A DNA stretch of 34,521 nt from Marinifilum sp. (lineage in GTDB: Bacteria > UBA9089 > CG2-30-40-21), in the NCBI GenBank assembly GCA_020717845.1, contig DYDG01000008.1:10318-44838 (forward strand), given 5' to 3'. Within the stretch, counting starts at the first letter, position 1; every line of letters starts with the position of its first letter. Of the stretch, positions 6,192 to 14,655 are shown piece by piece. The notes under the pieces are model-generated. The model ran no database searches, was not told the DNA's origin, and saw only the letters and a program-made list of their open reading frames with translations. The position numbers and the translations under genes are program-made.

Positions 6192-6626
6192 ATGCCAAAT
6201 GAAATATTCGGCACAGATTTGAAATTAACAGATAAATATTGGAGAAAGGGAGAGTTGGAGACAGATCTTCAAACGGTTATTAGCAGGAAAAACCTGAAGG
6301 ATTTTGGTCTGGCAGCCGGATATGAAAACTTAGCTCAAGCCCTTACCCTTAGATTGCTTACCCCTAAAGGGGAATTATCTAAGTTAGGACATCCAGATTA
6401 TGGCTCAAGATTACATGAGCTAATTGGTGAGATTAATAATGCCCGGACAAGAGGAATAGCAAAGCTATACTGTAAAGAGGCTATCTTGCATGACCCCAGG
6501 GTAGAGAAGATAATCAGTATCAAAGCAAACCCGGTATCTCGCAATCGGATAGATGTTCATGTAGAAATTCTTCCGATTAAAGAGACTAAACCATTAAATC
6601 TGGTGTTTCCGTTTAATCTTGGGTGA
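6192..6626 (+). CDS. gp25/gpW-type baseplate wedge and sheath-initiator protein
   Basis: The protein has 144 residues, with ATG at 6192 and AAAAGGAG eight bases upstream. The gp25-like family is recognisable from the central block: a helix with NLAQALTLRLLTPKGEL, then GHPDYGSRLHELIGE, followed by a helix and paired strands (VEKIISIKANPVSRNRIDVHVEI). Length matches the family (about 110-150). In characterised tails the protein nucleates sheath polymerisation on the baseplate. The old name 'lysozyme' for this family is not supported by function. Its position between spike/PAAR and gpJ is the standard order. Confidence 0.82.
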   Translation: MPNEIFGTDLKLTDKYWRKGELETDLQTVISRKNLKDFGLAAGYENLAQALTLRLLTPKGELSKLGHPDYGSRLHELIGEINNARTRGIAKLYCKEAILHDPRVEKIISIKANPVSRNRIDVHVEILPIKETKPLNLVFPFNLG

Positions 6627-6633
6627 TATTCAA

Positions 6634-6704
6634 TCCACAGATTACACAGATTGCACAGATTACACAGAGTAATAAATAGAAAAAAATCTGTGAAATCTGT
6701 GGAG
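6634..6704. repeat. CACAGATTA-type repeat hairpin
   Basis: CCACAGATTACACAGATTGC (6635-6654, continuing to 6668) is opposed by AAAATCTGTGAAATCTGTGG (6683-6702). Together they form an imperfect stem in the gap between the gp25-type gene and gpJ. This is a different repeat family from the GGATGGGT palindromes. Confidence 0.8.
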
Positions 6705-6735
6705 ATATTCCCCTTACTTACACTGGAGGTGTTAA

Positions 6736-8199
6736 ATGGCATTTGTAGAAAGAAGTTATAAAGAAATTACAGATGAAATCCTGGCTAACATTGTAGAAGA
6801 CAACAGGACTACTGACAACAAGATTACTGATATAAATGTAGGTAGTGTAACCAGGACCATTGTGGAAGCTCTATCAAGAGAGATAGCGTTACTTTACAGT
6901 CAAGTAAATAGAGTGTATCTTGCAGCCTTTGTTGATACAGCAGAAGGCAATTCTTTAGATTTTGTTGTATCCATTTTAGGAATTAAAAGACATACTGCGG
7001 ATTATGCCTCTGGAAAGGTTACATTCTCACGGACTACTCCTACACCAGCAGATATTACTATTCCTGTGGGGACTGTGATTACTGGGACCAAGCTATCTAA
7101 TTTTGAGACTACAGAAGAGGTAACTCTGGCTAAAGGTAAAAAAGAGATTGAAGTTTCCATAAAAGCAACCATCCCTGGCGAAAAAGGTCAGGCTAAGCAA
7201 AAAAATACCCTAACTATTATGCCCAAACCAGTGTTAGGGATAGAGAAGGTAAGCAATGAAGTAGCTACTGAGTTGGGAGTAAACGATGAGACTGACGACC
7301 AGCTTCGAGTAAGAGCAAAAAGAGCCCTCCAGGGTGCTGGCAAAGCCACTATAGATGCCATCAAATTTGCTGCTATGTATCAAGGAGCTAAAGCAGTTGA
7401 GATTCATGAAATGCCTCAAGGAATTCCAGGTGAAATTAATATAGTTGTTGACTGTGATCTGGGTAAAAAAGAAAATGTACAGGACGCAATTGAAGTAACT
7501 CGAGCAGCAGGGATAAGGGTTAATCTGCTGTTTACTGAAAAAGTAATGCTAACTATGACCCTTCAAATTATCTTAGACCAATCAGATTTGCTTGAGAAAG
7601 AACTACTAACGATAAAAGGAAAAATAGAAGATAAGATTAAAGAATATATCTCCGGACTAAAACCAGGAGAAAAGGTTTTAGCCAATAAGATTATAGCATT
7701 AGCGTTGAGCATTCCCAATGTACATAATGTGATGATTGGTAAGATAAAAACCCTAAAGAATAGTAATAATGATGATACAGTAAATAGAGTTCTGGGAAAT
7801 AATGATATTGTTATTGGTAAATTTGAGAAAGCAGAATTAGAAATTTTATCATTTGAAATTACTTTTGGAGAAAAATCTTCTACCTATCTGGATTTGAAAG
7901 TTGAAGCTAAGTTAACAACTAACAACGCCATAGAGGAACAAGAGATAAAGCAAGCAATCGAATCACGAATAAAAACTTATATCTCCAGGATAGAGAGGCA
8001 AGTAAGCTTTGATGAAATTCTCAAAGCTATGGATGATCCTTATGACTTGCGATATTCTATTGATAAGGATAAAACAACAGGTAAAGCTATCCATTCTATG
8101 GATGGAATAATTGTTGATTTGTGTAAAGGGGCAAAGGATAATGTCAGAGATGATGAGGTAGTAGAACTGCGAAAGATGGAAGTAAATATTATAAAGTAG
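6736..8199 (+). CDS. gpJ-type baseplate wedge protein
   Basis: The protein has 487 residues, with ATG at 6736 and GGAGGT upstream. It has clear Baseplate_J features: the N-terminal INVGSVTRTIVEALSREIA helix, the LAAFVDTAEGNSLDFVV block, a beta domain with IPVGTVITG and FETTEEVTL, then NDETDDQLRVRAKRALQGAG and a loop with EIHEMPQGIPGEINIVV. A C-terminal segment (about residues 255-487) contains two similar alpha/beta units (LTMTLQIILDQ and SSTYLDLKVEAKL, each followed by KGKIEDKIKEYI or KQAIESRIKTYI). This suggests an internal duplication of the distal domain. In known systems gpJ and gpI form the wedge around the hub. The next gene begins nine bases after this stop. Confidence 0.85.
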   Translation: MAFVERSYKEITDEILANIVEDNRTTDNKITDINVGSVTRTIVEALSREIALLYSQVNRVYLAAFVDTAEGNSLDFVVSILGIKRHTADYASGKVTFSRTTPTPADITIPVGTVITGTKLSNFETTEEVTLAKGKKEIEVSIKATIPGEKGQAKQKNTLTIMPKPVLGIEKVSNEVATELGVNDETDDQLRVRAKRALQGAGKATIDAIKFAAMYQGAKAVEIHEMPQGIPGEINIVVDCDLGKKENVQDAIEVTRAAGIRVNLLFTEKVMLTMTLQIILDQSDLLEKELLTIKGKIEDKIKEYISGLKPGEKVLANKIIALALSIPNVHNVMIGKIKTLKNSNNDDTVNRVLGNNDIVIGKFEKAELEILSFEITFGEKSSTYLDLKVEAKLTTNNAIEEQEIKQAIESRIKTYISRIERQVSFDEILKAMDDPYDLRYSIDKDKTTGKAIHSMDGIIVDLCKGAKDNVRDDEVVELRKMEVNIIK

Positions 8200-8208
8200 G
8201 AGTCTTAA

Positions 8209-9777
8209 ATGGGTGAAACAACATCAAAAAAACTATTTGAAGGTGAGGATATTTTCTACCTTAACATCCCCCAGTCTGCCCGTATTAAGTCAGCTTCTAT
8301 TAAAGTAAAAGGATCTGCGTTTGCAGGGAATATAGTTGGTTCTTATGGCACAACAAGATTAGATGCAGCAGGGAAAGTAAGTCAAATAACCATTGATTTT
8401 CATTCGATGAGAACTATTAATCGATTGGTTTTAGAGGTAGATGAAGCAAGCCCACAGAAATGTGAGTTAAAGGTGTGGGGAGGCATGTCATGGTTTTTAC
8501 CGGGACCAGAATATAGGTTTGCCTTTAATAATAAAAAAATTGATACGACCTTTGCGGAAATTACTACTCAAAAGATATTACTAAATTTTATCAATATCGC
8601 TGCTTCAACTGCCCAGACAGCAACCGTGACAACTACTCCAGCCTCTGAGACAGAACCAGAGAAGTTATCTGTAGCAGTAGGTGATATAAATAGTGGAATA
8701 TCTCCTGTTCTGGCAAAGATTACCAAACTTGAAGTATATGCCTTAAGTTTCCCCTCTAATGTATTGATAGGACTTAAGGATATGTCTCCCCTATTGGTAT
8801 ACCCGGGAGTGTTGAGTACCACTGTATCAATTCCTGACTGTACAAAGGAATTGAATGAATACCTGCAAACTTGTCAGATTGATGTTAGTGGGGTTCCCCT
8901 GGTGATTCATACAGATACATTAGGACAAATAGAGCTTATAGAAGAAGCTGTTAACTACAATACTATTACCAGCGATAACATTATCGAGGGACAAAAAGAA
9001 AAAAGTTTGGAGTTTATTGGCAAGGAGGAAAAAAAACTAACCATAAATATCCCTATAAAGACACAAATCACAAGCCTTACCATGGATATTGAAGGGGATT
9101 TTGCCAAAGAGATGATCTCAGATGCGTCAGGACATACTGATACTAATACAGGTATAATGATTTGTTCCGAGTATACGATAAGCCAGCAAATTTTATTAGA
9201 AGAAGAGTTATCAATAGTTGGCATTGCACTTTACTTAGCCAAACTTACGCCAGAGGCTAAACTGAAAATAGAAATACGGTCTGGGACCAATCAGGAACCA
9301 TCCAGAACAACACTTGCTTGCACAGAGATACAGGTCAAAGAAAACGAATTTGCCTGGATATTAGCCCAGTTTGCCAAACCAATAACCCTTTTGAAAGAGA
9401 ATAATTACTGGATAGTATTAAACGCAATCTCTGGTGAGTTAGAATGGCGGACTGATCCCCAAAAGCCTTATAATGGTAGTTTAATCCTTAGTAAAGATAA
9501 GGGTGTTTTCTGGATAAAAAATGAGAGAATGAACGCTCTGTTTCAGCTTGTTTTTATTCCAGAAGCTTCTGTTTCACCAATAGGACTTCAAATAGACAAT
9601 AATAAAGTTGATCTGTGGACATCAACAGAATTGGCAAAATTTACTTTTACACAGGAGTTGCTTAACGCAGCAAATAAATGTTTAACATTAGCAGATAATT
9701 TGACCCTTACTTTCCAATCTAAGACTTCTGGAATATTAAAGATATCAAATATGCTGATTGAGGTGGAAGAACATTGA
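8209..9777 (+). CDS. Unrecognised beta-rich baseplate-associated protein with two similar modules
   Basis: The protein has 522 residues, with ATG at 8209 and TAGGAG seven bases upstream. I do not recognise the family. Two segments begin alike: YLNIPQSARIKSASIKVKG (about residues 17-35) and LTINIPIKTQITSLTMDIEG (about 280-300). This suggests two related beta-sandwich units. The IP..a.I.SA.l.v pattern resembles starts of carbohydrate-binding-type sandwiches in other secreted proteins. Further features are GMSWFLPGPEYRFAF and a hydrophobic stretch NYWIVLNAISGELEWRTDP late in the protein. It lies between gpJ and the gpI-like gene and overlaps the latter by four bases, so it is surely co-translated. 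By position it could be a baseplate decoration or receptor-binding subunit. Standard Mu or P2 tails have no gene in this slot. Confidence 0.6.
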   Translation: MGETTSKKLFEGEDIFYLNIPQSARIKSASIKVKGSAFAGNIVGSYGTTRLDAAGKVSQITIDFHSMRTINRLVLEVDEASPQKCELKVWGGMSWFLPGPEYRFAFNNKKIDTTFAEITTQKILLNFINIAASTAQTATVTTTPASETEPEKLSVAVGDINSGISPVLAKITKLEVYALSFPSNVLIGLKDMSPLLVYPGVLSTTVSIPDCTKELNEYLQTCQIDVSGVPLVIHTDTLGQIELIEEAVNYNTITSDNIIEGQKEKSLEFIGKEEKKLTINIPIKTQITSLTMDIEGDFAKEMISDASGHTDTNTGIMICSEYTISQQILLEEELSIVGIALYLAKLTPEAKLKIEIRSGTNQEPSRTTLACTEIQVKENEFAWILAQFAKPITLLKENNYWIVLNAISGELEWRTDPQKPYNGSLILSKDKGVFWIKNERMNALFQLVFIPEASVSPIGLQIDNNKVDLWTSTELAKFTFTQELLNAANKCLTLADNLTLTFQSKTSGILKISNMLIEVEEH

Positions 9778-11435
9778 ATAAAACAGATAAAATTTTTAGC
9801 TATCTACCAGATTTATATCGAAATACAGGGAAAAATTCTCTTGTTTACCATTTGGTTGGCAGCTTTGCTCAGAAACTTCAGGCTATCGAGGATGATAACT
9901 TTGAGATAATGAAGTCCCATTGGGTAAATCATACTGATATAGGTGAAAAAAAAATAAATGACCTGAGACTGTTAGGAAGTCTATTTGATATTAAACCAAT
10001 CGAAGGTGAGTCAGTAGAATGGTATCGTAGACGGCTTAAAAAGATGATTAGAATCTATATTGATGGTGTGGGGACTACCAGGGCAATAATAGAGGTTGTC
10101 GCAGCTGTTTTTGGCTGGGATGTTTGCCCAAAAATTACCTTGCCTGGTAAAACTAAAGAAGTTGATGAGTTTACTACTATAGCTAAAATGGTTTATTCAG
10201 GTCAGCTATGTAGTGATCCTCCTAACGAATGCCCTAAGAAATGTAAAAATTTTAATCTTGAGATTATCGATAATCCGAAAAGACTATCTTCCAGAGAAGT
10301 AAAAGAGGAGGAAGTGAACAATCAGTTCTGGGAAGTAATCAATTGCGGTATATATAAAGCTACTCCATCTATTACTATTAAAGCCTCCAATAGAGAAATC
10401 AAGAATCCTATTGTTCTTAATAACACTACTGGACAAGGACTGGTTTATGTTGATACTATTGCAAAAGGAAGTATCCTTAGGATTGTGCCAGGAGAGAAAG
10501 CAGTTTTAGATGATAGGGATGTGTCAGATAGAATATTTTACTTTGCCTGCTGCCGTTTTGAAGAAGGCAAGTTTAACCAAACAGTATTTGAAAGGATAGA
10601 AAAGGGGCTTTTTGGACTCAACCTACCTTCAGGAAAATTTTTCGAAACTAAGTTTGATGAATCTGTTTTTGATCCAATTGAACAAAGGCTTTCTTCACCT
10701 GAATTACCGCCAGGTAAGACACAATGGTCGGCTATGGTAATGAAGGAAGATAGCTTAATATATCCTCTTCTTAAAGAGAGATTTGAAGAAAGTCTATTTG
10801 AAGAAGCGGTTTTTGACCATAGTGGCTTTGATGTAATTGCTCTTGATCTCCAGGAAGATGGAGAAATCCATGGCAATATCAAGCTTGATTGGATAGAAAG
10901 ACAAACCGCTGCCTTTATGGTCAGGTTACCAAGAAATTTACCAGATTTGGTCGTTAGTTCATTAAAAGTTAGTAACCTGCGGGAATTGTTGGAAAAAGAG
11001 ATTAGAAAGGTTAAAGCAGCCGGAGTTGAGTCGATTATTGAATATTGGCTTAAACCTTTTGAAGAAGAGCATGAACAAACAGCTAACTTCTTAGGAATAG
11101 ATGACTTGATTCCTCAAGTAGAGGAACATGACTCAGGTGAGTCTATGAAAATAGCGATAGAATGCGCGTTGGAAGAGTCTCACCCTATAATTGATAGCCT
11201 CGCAGTTGCCTCTGAAATTAGCACTAAAGAGCTGCAATCACAGGAAGATAAATTTGGAGTCAAAATTGAGGCTAAATGGACACAACCCCATGAGCAAATG
11301 GAAAGGTTATCTGTAGGAATAGAAGCAAGGGAGAAAGAAGAACACTTAATGAAAGATAGCCTGGTCTTTTCAGGGATTTTTGGTGTGACTTATTTTGATA
11401 CTGCATATTTTGTGGCAACGGCAGATGGTAGATAG
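9774..11435 (+). CDS. gpI-like baseplate protein with long acidic C-terminal extension
   Basis: The protein has 553 residues. The TTG start at 9774 overlaps the previous stop (TTGA), with GAGGTGG upstream. The N-terminal ~150 residues fit the phage tail protein I/P2 gpI-like class: IFSYLPDLYRN, then GSLFDIKPIEGESVEWYRRRL, then IYIDGVGTTRAIIEVVAAVFGW. Residues ~255-350 contain repeated aromatic units (KFNQTVFERIE, KFDESVFDPIE, RFEESLFEEAVFD). The remainder is acidic, ending in segments (SMKIAIE, SLAVASEI, RLSVGIEA, DSLVFSGI) that read like successive beta strands. Typical gpI proteins are about 180-250 residues, so the C-terminal ~350 residues are an extra region. They may replace fibre-anchoring modules. 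A 484-base gene-free stretch follows. Confidence 0.6.
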   Translation: MNKTDKIFSYLPDLYRNTGKNSLVYHLVGSFAQKLQAIEDDNFEIMKSHWVNHTDIGEKKINDLRLLGSLFDIKPIEGESVEWYRRRLKKMIRIYIDGVGTTRAIIEVVAAVFGWDVCPKITLPGKTKEVDEFTTIAKMVYSGQLCSDPPNECPKKCKNFNLEIIDNPKRLSSREVKEEEVNNQFWEVINCGIYKATPSITIKASNREIKNPIVLNNTTGQGLVYVDTIAKGSILRIVPGEKAVLDDRDVSDRIFYFACCRFEEGKFNQTVFERIEKGLFGLNLPSGKFFETKFDESVFDPIEQRLSSPELPPGKTQWSAMVMKEDSLIYPLLKERFEESLFEEAVFDHSGFDVIALDLQEDGEIHGNIKLDWIERQTAAFMVRLPRNLPDLVVSSLKVSNLRELLEKEIRKVKAAGVESIIEYWLKPFEEEHEQTANFLGIDDLIPQVEEHDSGESMKIAIECALEESHPIIDSLAVASEISTKELQSQEDKFGVKIEAKWTQPHEQMERLSVGIEAREKEEHLMKDSLVFSGIFGVTYFDTAYFVATADGR

Positions 11436-11437
11436 CT

Positions 11438-11513
11438 ATAGATGGGTTTCACCCATCCTACCTGGCAGCGTGCTCTCTGATGTAGGATGGGTGAAGTGAA
11501 ACGTAACCCATCT
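11438..11513. repeat. Two opposed GGATGGGT/ACCCATC palindromes
   Basis: ATAGATGGGTTTCACCCATC (11438-11457, continuing to 11462) is a reverse-oriented copy. A forward copy with a longer loop (GGATGGGTGAAGTGAAACG to ACCCATCTA) spans 11481-11513. They begin three bases after the gpI-like stop codon. Confidence 0.85.
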
Positions 11514-11578
11514 AAGTTCTGCAGTCCCACTTAACAAAGAGGATTAGAGAGTTGTTGCTATAGGTAAAATACATAAGC

Positions 11579-11891
11579 TATAACTCAATGTTCAAGGTTT
11601 TTAACTTGTGATAGTCAGAATAGAACGGCTTAGCATATTTGTAGCTGCGGGAGGTAGCACTGGCAGCAGACCTTCTGCCTCTGGCAGGTTTGCCCCCGCT
11701 ATCTTCCAATCACGTTTGTAGCTGCGGGGCTTGCCCCCGCCTATCCAAAAAGCGACCACAAGGCGGTTGTTGAGCCTGTCGAAACGAGGTAGCACCTCTG
11801 GCAGGTCGCAGCTACAAAAATGCTGGCAGACATTTTACCGCTCTGGCATAGTAGTTCCTATGAGCCACAAAAACCTTGAACATCGAGTATA
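11579..11891. mobile_element. MITE-like element 2 (313 bp, terminal inverted repeats)
   Basis: The left end TATAACTCAATGTTCAAGG (11579-11597, then Ts) and the right end (11869-11891; reverse complement TATACTCGATGTTCAAGG) match each other and the ends of the element at 2181-2440. The interior differs. It carries GC-rich repeats of another family: GTAGCTGCGGG at 11641, GTAGCTGCGGGGCTTGCCCC at 11718-11737, and the reverse CGCAGCTAC near 11808. There is no gene inside. The right end is 11 bases before the Shine-Dalgarno sequence of the next tail gene. The whole gap 11436-11919 is non-coding. Confidence 0.6.
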
Positions 11892-11919
11892 AGCCAAATT
11901 CAAAGGAGGTGTAATGATT

Positions 11920-12384
11920 ATGGGAAAAGTGGAAACACATGGTATTAGCGGCAAGGTGAAGATTATCTTAGAGGATAGTAGTGGTAAGGTAATTACTACA
12001 AGGGAGGTGAAGAATACTATTGTCACCAGCGGTAAAGAATTGGTAGCACAACTTTTCTGCGGTGAAAAAACAGACCCAATATCGCAAGTAGGAGTAGGAA
12101 GCGATAGTGCTGCTACAAGTGCATCTGATACCGGGCTAAAAAAAGAAATTTCACCAAGAGTAAATATTCAGAAGGTGGAGGGACAAACTAAATATACAAC
12201 CACCGAAGAAGGTAAGGCAAAGGTGTCATTATCAGCTACATTTGATGGCGATAATGGTGTTGGTGCATTGTCTGAGGCAGGCATATTTAGCAAGGCTGGA
12301 GTGCTCTACAATAGAGTAACCTTTGATGTTATCAATAAAGCTAAAGGTCATATATTGACTTTGAGCTGGGAGATTACATTTTAA
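11920..12384 (+). CDS. Tail-fibre-associated structural protein
   Basis: The protein has 154 residues. The ATG at 11920 is nine bases from AAGGAGGT (11903-11910); the in-frame ATG at 11914 is only three bases away, so 11920 is preferred. The sequence is beta-rich: GKVKIILEDSSGKVI, then NTIVTSGKELVAQLFCGE, QVGVGSDSAATSASDTGL, ATFDGDNGVGALSEAGIFSKAGVLYNRVTF and a final ILTLSWEITF strand. The 'VTSGKELVAQLFxGE...ISQVGVG' and 'EAGIFSKAGVLYNRVTF' patterns recur in small phage tail proteins next to fibre genes. I do not know a named function. It lies between the gpI-like protein and the tail fibre, which suggests a connector or fibre-base subunit. Confidence 0.55.
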   Translation: MGKVETHGISGKVKIILEDSSGKVITTREVKNTIVTSGKELVAQLFCGEKTDPISQVGVGSDSAATSASDTGLKKEISPRVNIQKVEGQTKYTTTEEGKAKVSLSATFDGDNGVGALSEAGIFSKAGVLYNRVTFDVINKAKGHILTLSWEITF

Positions 12385-12470
12385 GTAGATAGCGAATGAA
12401 CATGTGCTGCAATTCTCATTATGAAATGTGTAATACAAGGAGAAAAAAGAGGAATTGATAGTAATCCCCT

Positions 12471-12530
12471 CTTGAGAGGGGGTAGGGGGTGTGTTATTCT
12501 CTTGAGAGGAGGTAGGGGGTGTGTTATAAT
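12471..12530. repeat. 30-bp tandem repeat, two copies
   Basis: Two adjacent 30-bp units start CTTGAGAGGGGGTAGGGGGT (12471) and CTTGAGAGGAGGTAGGGGGT (12501). They differ at one internal base and at the last few bases. The preceding CCCCTCTTGAGAGGGG (12466-12481) can fold into a short hairpin. They occupy the gap ahead of the tail fibre gene. Confidence 0.85.
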
Positions 12531-12583
12531 AAGAATTGCTGGGACATATGCTACAAAATAAGCCAAAAAAGGAGGTATTTAAA

Positions 12584-14077
12584 ATGACAGAACCTTATGT
12601 CAAAAAAAGTGCAGGAGAACTAATAAGGTCAGAGGATTGGAACAATATACAGGTTAGGTCTAAAGAGGAGATAGATACAGTTAGACAAGAAGTAATAGAG
12701 GCAAGGGGTGAACATAAGAGTCTGAAAATAAGGTTTGATAAGAATCCGGGGCCAAAAGGGGATAAAGGGGATGCCGGGCTAAAAGGAGATACAGGACCAG
12801 CAGGATCAGGAGCTGTAATTGGAGATGTGTTGAAATTAAAAAACTTAACTGTGGATGGTAATGTTTTCATCGGGGCGACAGGCTCACAGAGAAAATTAGA
12901 AATTAGCGGTGATGTGAGTGGTATTAGCTTTGAAGGATTTTCTGCATCCCCAAATGCAGGGGCAATTCGTTTTGGCGATAGTTCTGGATGGAAACTTCAC
13001 TTTGGTCGATCACGAAATTCTGCAGATGGACCACTTAATTCTAAAACCGATGGAGTTCTGATGACAATTCAAGATAACGGCAATGTCGGCATCGGGACGG
13101 TGGAGCCAAAGGAAAAATTGGAAGTTGTTGGTACAGTAAAAGCCACTAAATTTGTAGGAGATGGTTCTGGGTTAACTGGAATACCCTCAACGGGAAATGG
13201 ATCTAAACTTTCTGTAAATAATGGGGCAAATACAGGAGTAGGAAAAGGACTATGGTTGTGGGATCAGAATGATCCTGCTCATGTGATTTATAGTGCTAAT
13301 CCGAGTGGAAAAAGCCCAGCTAATAATAAACCCGCAACAGGATATTTTGACTCTGAGTATAGATTGAGGGTGCGAACAGCCAGTGGTCAGGGATTTCTTT
13401 TTGAAAATCATCTCGAAACTGCATTGGTAGATATTGATGCAACTAATGGAAGGCTTTGGACAAGGGGAGCGATATATTCCGGGAATTCAGACCTCTATTT
13501 TACAAAAATAGATCACGATCATACTGAAATAGGAAACACCGCAGGTTGTGCTGCGATTGAAAATGCAAAGAATTATGATGCATTAATGATCTTAGGAAGA
13601 GCAGGAACCGGCAAGGGGCGGTATGTCAAATTATGGGACTATTTACAAGTCAATGGTGGGATGGATATCACGGGCAACGTCGGCATCGGGACGACAACGC
13701 CACAAGCAAAGTTGCATGTCAATGGAGATTTAGTGGTGGATGGTCTTCTTACGTATAAAGGGAACAAATTGCCTAAAATTGCCTCTGGTACAACAAAACC
13801 GACTGACTGGCAAACAAATTATGATGCTCCTGGAATAGGGAATGGTGGAATATTTATGGATGTTAATACAAGTAAAGCTGGGTTCTCTAAAATCCCCGTT
13901 TATGTAACTACTCTTCATGGAAATAACACTAATTGGGCTAGTCCAGGCTGTATTTCTATATCTGCTGCGAGTAATAAAGGATTTCGTGTCCAGGTTAGAT
14001 GGGCAGATAACATAATGATTCCCCTTGATGTTATGAAAAGCTCTGATTGGTGCATTCAGTGGATTGGTATAGAATAG
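12584..14077 (+). CDS. Tail fibre with collagen-like segment and NVGIGT repeats
   Basis: The protein has 497 residues. The ATG at 12584 has GGAGGT (12571-12576) seven bases upstream; the upstream TTG at 12536 has no ribosome-binding site. An N-terminal helical segment (about 1-50) is followed by seven Gly-X-Y triplets (residues 56-76, starting [19 protein letters not shown]), a trimerising collagen-like stalk. The body contains [17 protein letters not shown] followed by [12 protein letters not shown], and a second [17 protein letters not shown] cassette near residues 366-382, both common in bacterial and phage fibre proteins. The C-terminal ~100 residues look globular ([31 protein letters not shown]) and may bind the target surface. 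No peptidase S74 chaperone domain is visible. This is the likely receptor-binding protein of the tail. Confidence 0.8.
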   Translation: MTEPYVKKSAGELIRSEDWNNIQVRSKEEIDTVRQEVIEARGEHKSLKIRFDKNPGPKGDKGDAGLKGDTGPAGSGAVIGDVLKLKNLTVDGNVFIGATGSQRKLEISGDVSGISFEGFSASPNAGAIRFGDSSGWKLHFGRSRNSADGPLNSKTDGVLMTIQDNGNVGIGTVEPKEKLEVVGTVKATKFVGDGSGLTGIPSTGNGSKLSVNNGANTGVGKGLWLWDQNDPAHVIYSANPSGKSPANNKPATGYFDSEYRLRVRTASGQGFLFENHLETALVDIDATNGRLWTRGAIYSGNSDLYFTKIDHDHTEIGNTAGCAAIENAKNYDALMILGRAGTGKGRYVKLWDYLQVNGGMDITGNVGIGTTTPQAKLHVNGDLVVDGLLTYKGNKLPKIASGTTKPTDWQTNYDAPGIGNGGIFMDVNTSKAGFSKIPVYVTTLHGNNTNWASPGCISISAASNKGFRVQVRWADNIMIPLDVMKSSDWCIQWIGIE

Positions 14078-14161
14078 GATACTAAATTGATCGAATTCGA
14101 AATGTCGAATATGCCTGAACTGATCAAAATTGAAGATCACAAATCAGGACGCATTAAGTAA

Positions 14162-14331
14162 TAGGATGGGTGATAACCCATCTATCCTCTGAACCCCCGC
14201 ATGACATATCCATCATGCCAGACAGGTGGTGTCCGGGGAGATGAGGGAAATAGATGGGTTACGCTTCACTCCACCCATCCTACATCAGAATTATGCTATC
14301 AATGTAGGATGGGTGATAACCCATCTATCCT
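14162..14331. repeat. Cluster of three GGATGGGT/ACCCATC palindromes
   Basis: Forward copies lie at 14162-14190 and 14303-14331, with a reverse copy having a longer loop at 14250-14284. The gap 14078-14394 between the fibre and coiled-coil genes holds these repeats and an imperfect palindrome (TTGATCGAATTCG to GATCAA) near 14087-14129, with no supportable gene. Confidence 0.85.
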
Positions 14332-14394
14332 CTGTCAAGAATGTGAACATGCAGTTGTAGTCAAGAAAATTTGTAACGAAAAAAGGAGAAAAAA

Positions 14395-14586
14395 ATGGAA
14401 AATGGGTTTAAAAAGCGATTGGAAGAACTAAAACAAGAGTTTGAAAAGGGACAACAGCAATTGGATGCTCTGGATAAACAGCGGGCTGATCTGCGAGATA
14501 CCCTGCTGCGGATAAGTGGGGCTATCCAGGTGCTGGAAGAAGAGATTGAAAAAACAAAGGATACAGAAGAAAAGGAATCTACATAA
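14395..14586 (+). CDS. Small coiled-coil protein at the end of the tail cluster
   Basis: The protein has 63 residues, with ATG at 14395 and AAAGGAG ten bases upstream. It is almost entirely a charged heptad-patterned helix (FKKRLEELKQEFEKGQQQLD, ALDKQRADLRDTLL, IQVLEEEIEKTK) with no membrane segment. I do not recognise a named family. Small coiled-coil proteins next to tail fibres can be fibre-associated, fibre-assembly or regulatory factors. It is the last gene of the tail region; the next gene is on the opposite strand. Confidence 0.6.
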   Translation: MENGFKKRLEELKQEFEKGQQQLDALDKQRADLRDTLLRISGAIQVLEEEIEKTKDTEEKEST

Positions 14587-14594
14587 CTCGTTGT

Positions 14595-14655
14595 CAGGTT
14601 CAAGGTTCACGGCTGGTCGTCTTTATTCTCTCTCCAACCTGTGAACCTTGAACTG
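14595..14655. terminator. Stem-loop between convergent tail cluster and rseP
   Basis: CAGGTTCAAGGTTCAC (14595-14610) pairs with GTGAACCTTGAACTG (14641-14655), with 15 of 16 positions matching across a 30-base loop. The location between convergent transcripts suits termination, but no T-run follows, and GTTCAAGGTTCAC is a commonly dispersed repeat. The remainder of 14656-14846 has only a CTCTGTGTCCTCTGCGGTGA-type repeat (14808-14827). Confidence 0.45.

Noticed and set aside
6192-6626. Lysozyme function for the gp25-type protein
   Set aside because: The family is known to nucleate the sheath, and the name lysozyme is historical; the wall-cleaving function in this cluster is better assigned to the M15 peptidase.
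12421-12559. Open frame starting at the ATG at 12421 through the 30-bp tandem repeats
   Set aside because: No ribosome-binding site, and the protein would be mostly a translation of the repeat; the tail fibre start at 12584 has a clear Shine-Dalgarno.
14201-14431. Open frame overlapping the start of the coiled-coil gene
   Set aside because: Mostly encoded by palindromic repeats, no Shine-Dalgarno, and it overlaps the better-supported coiled-coil gene.
1-14586. Complete type VI secretion system
   Set aside because: PAAR and spike alone are shared with phage tails; no Tss membrane complex, ClpV or Hcp gene is visible, and gene order is that of phage tails.
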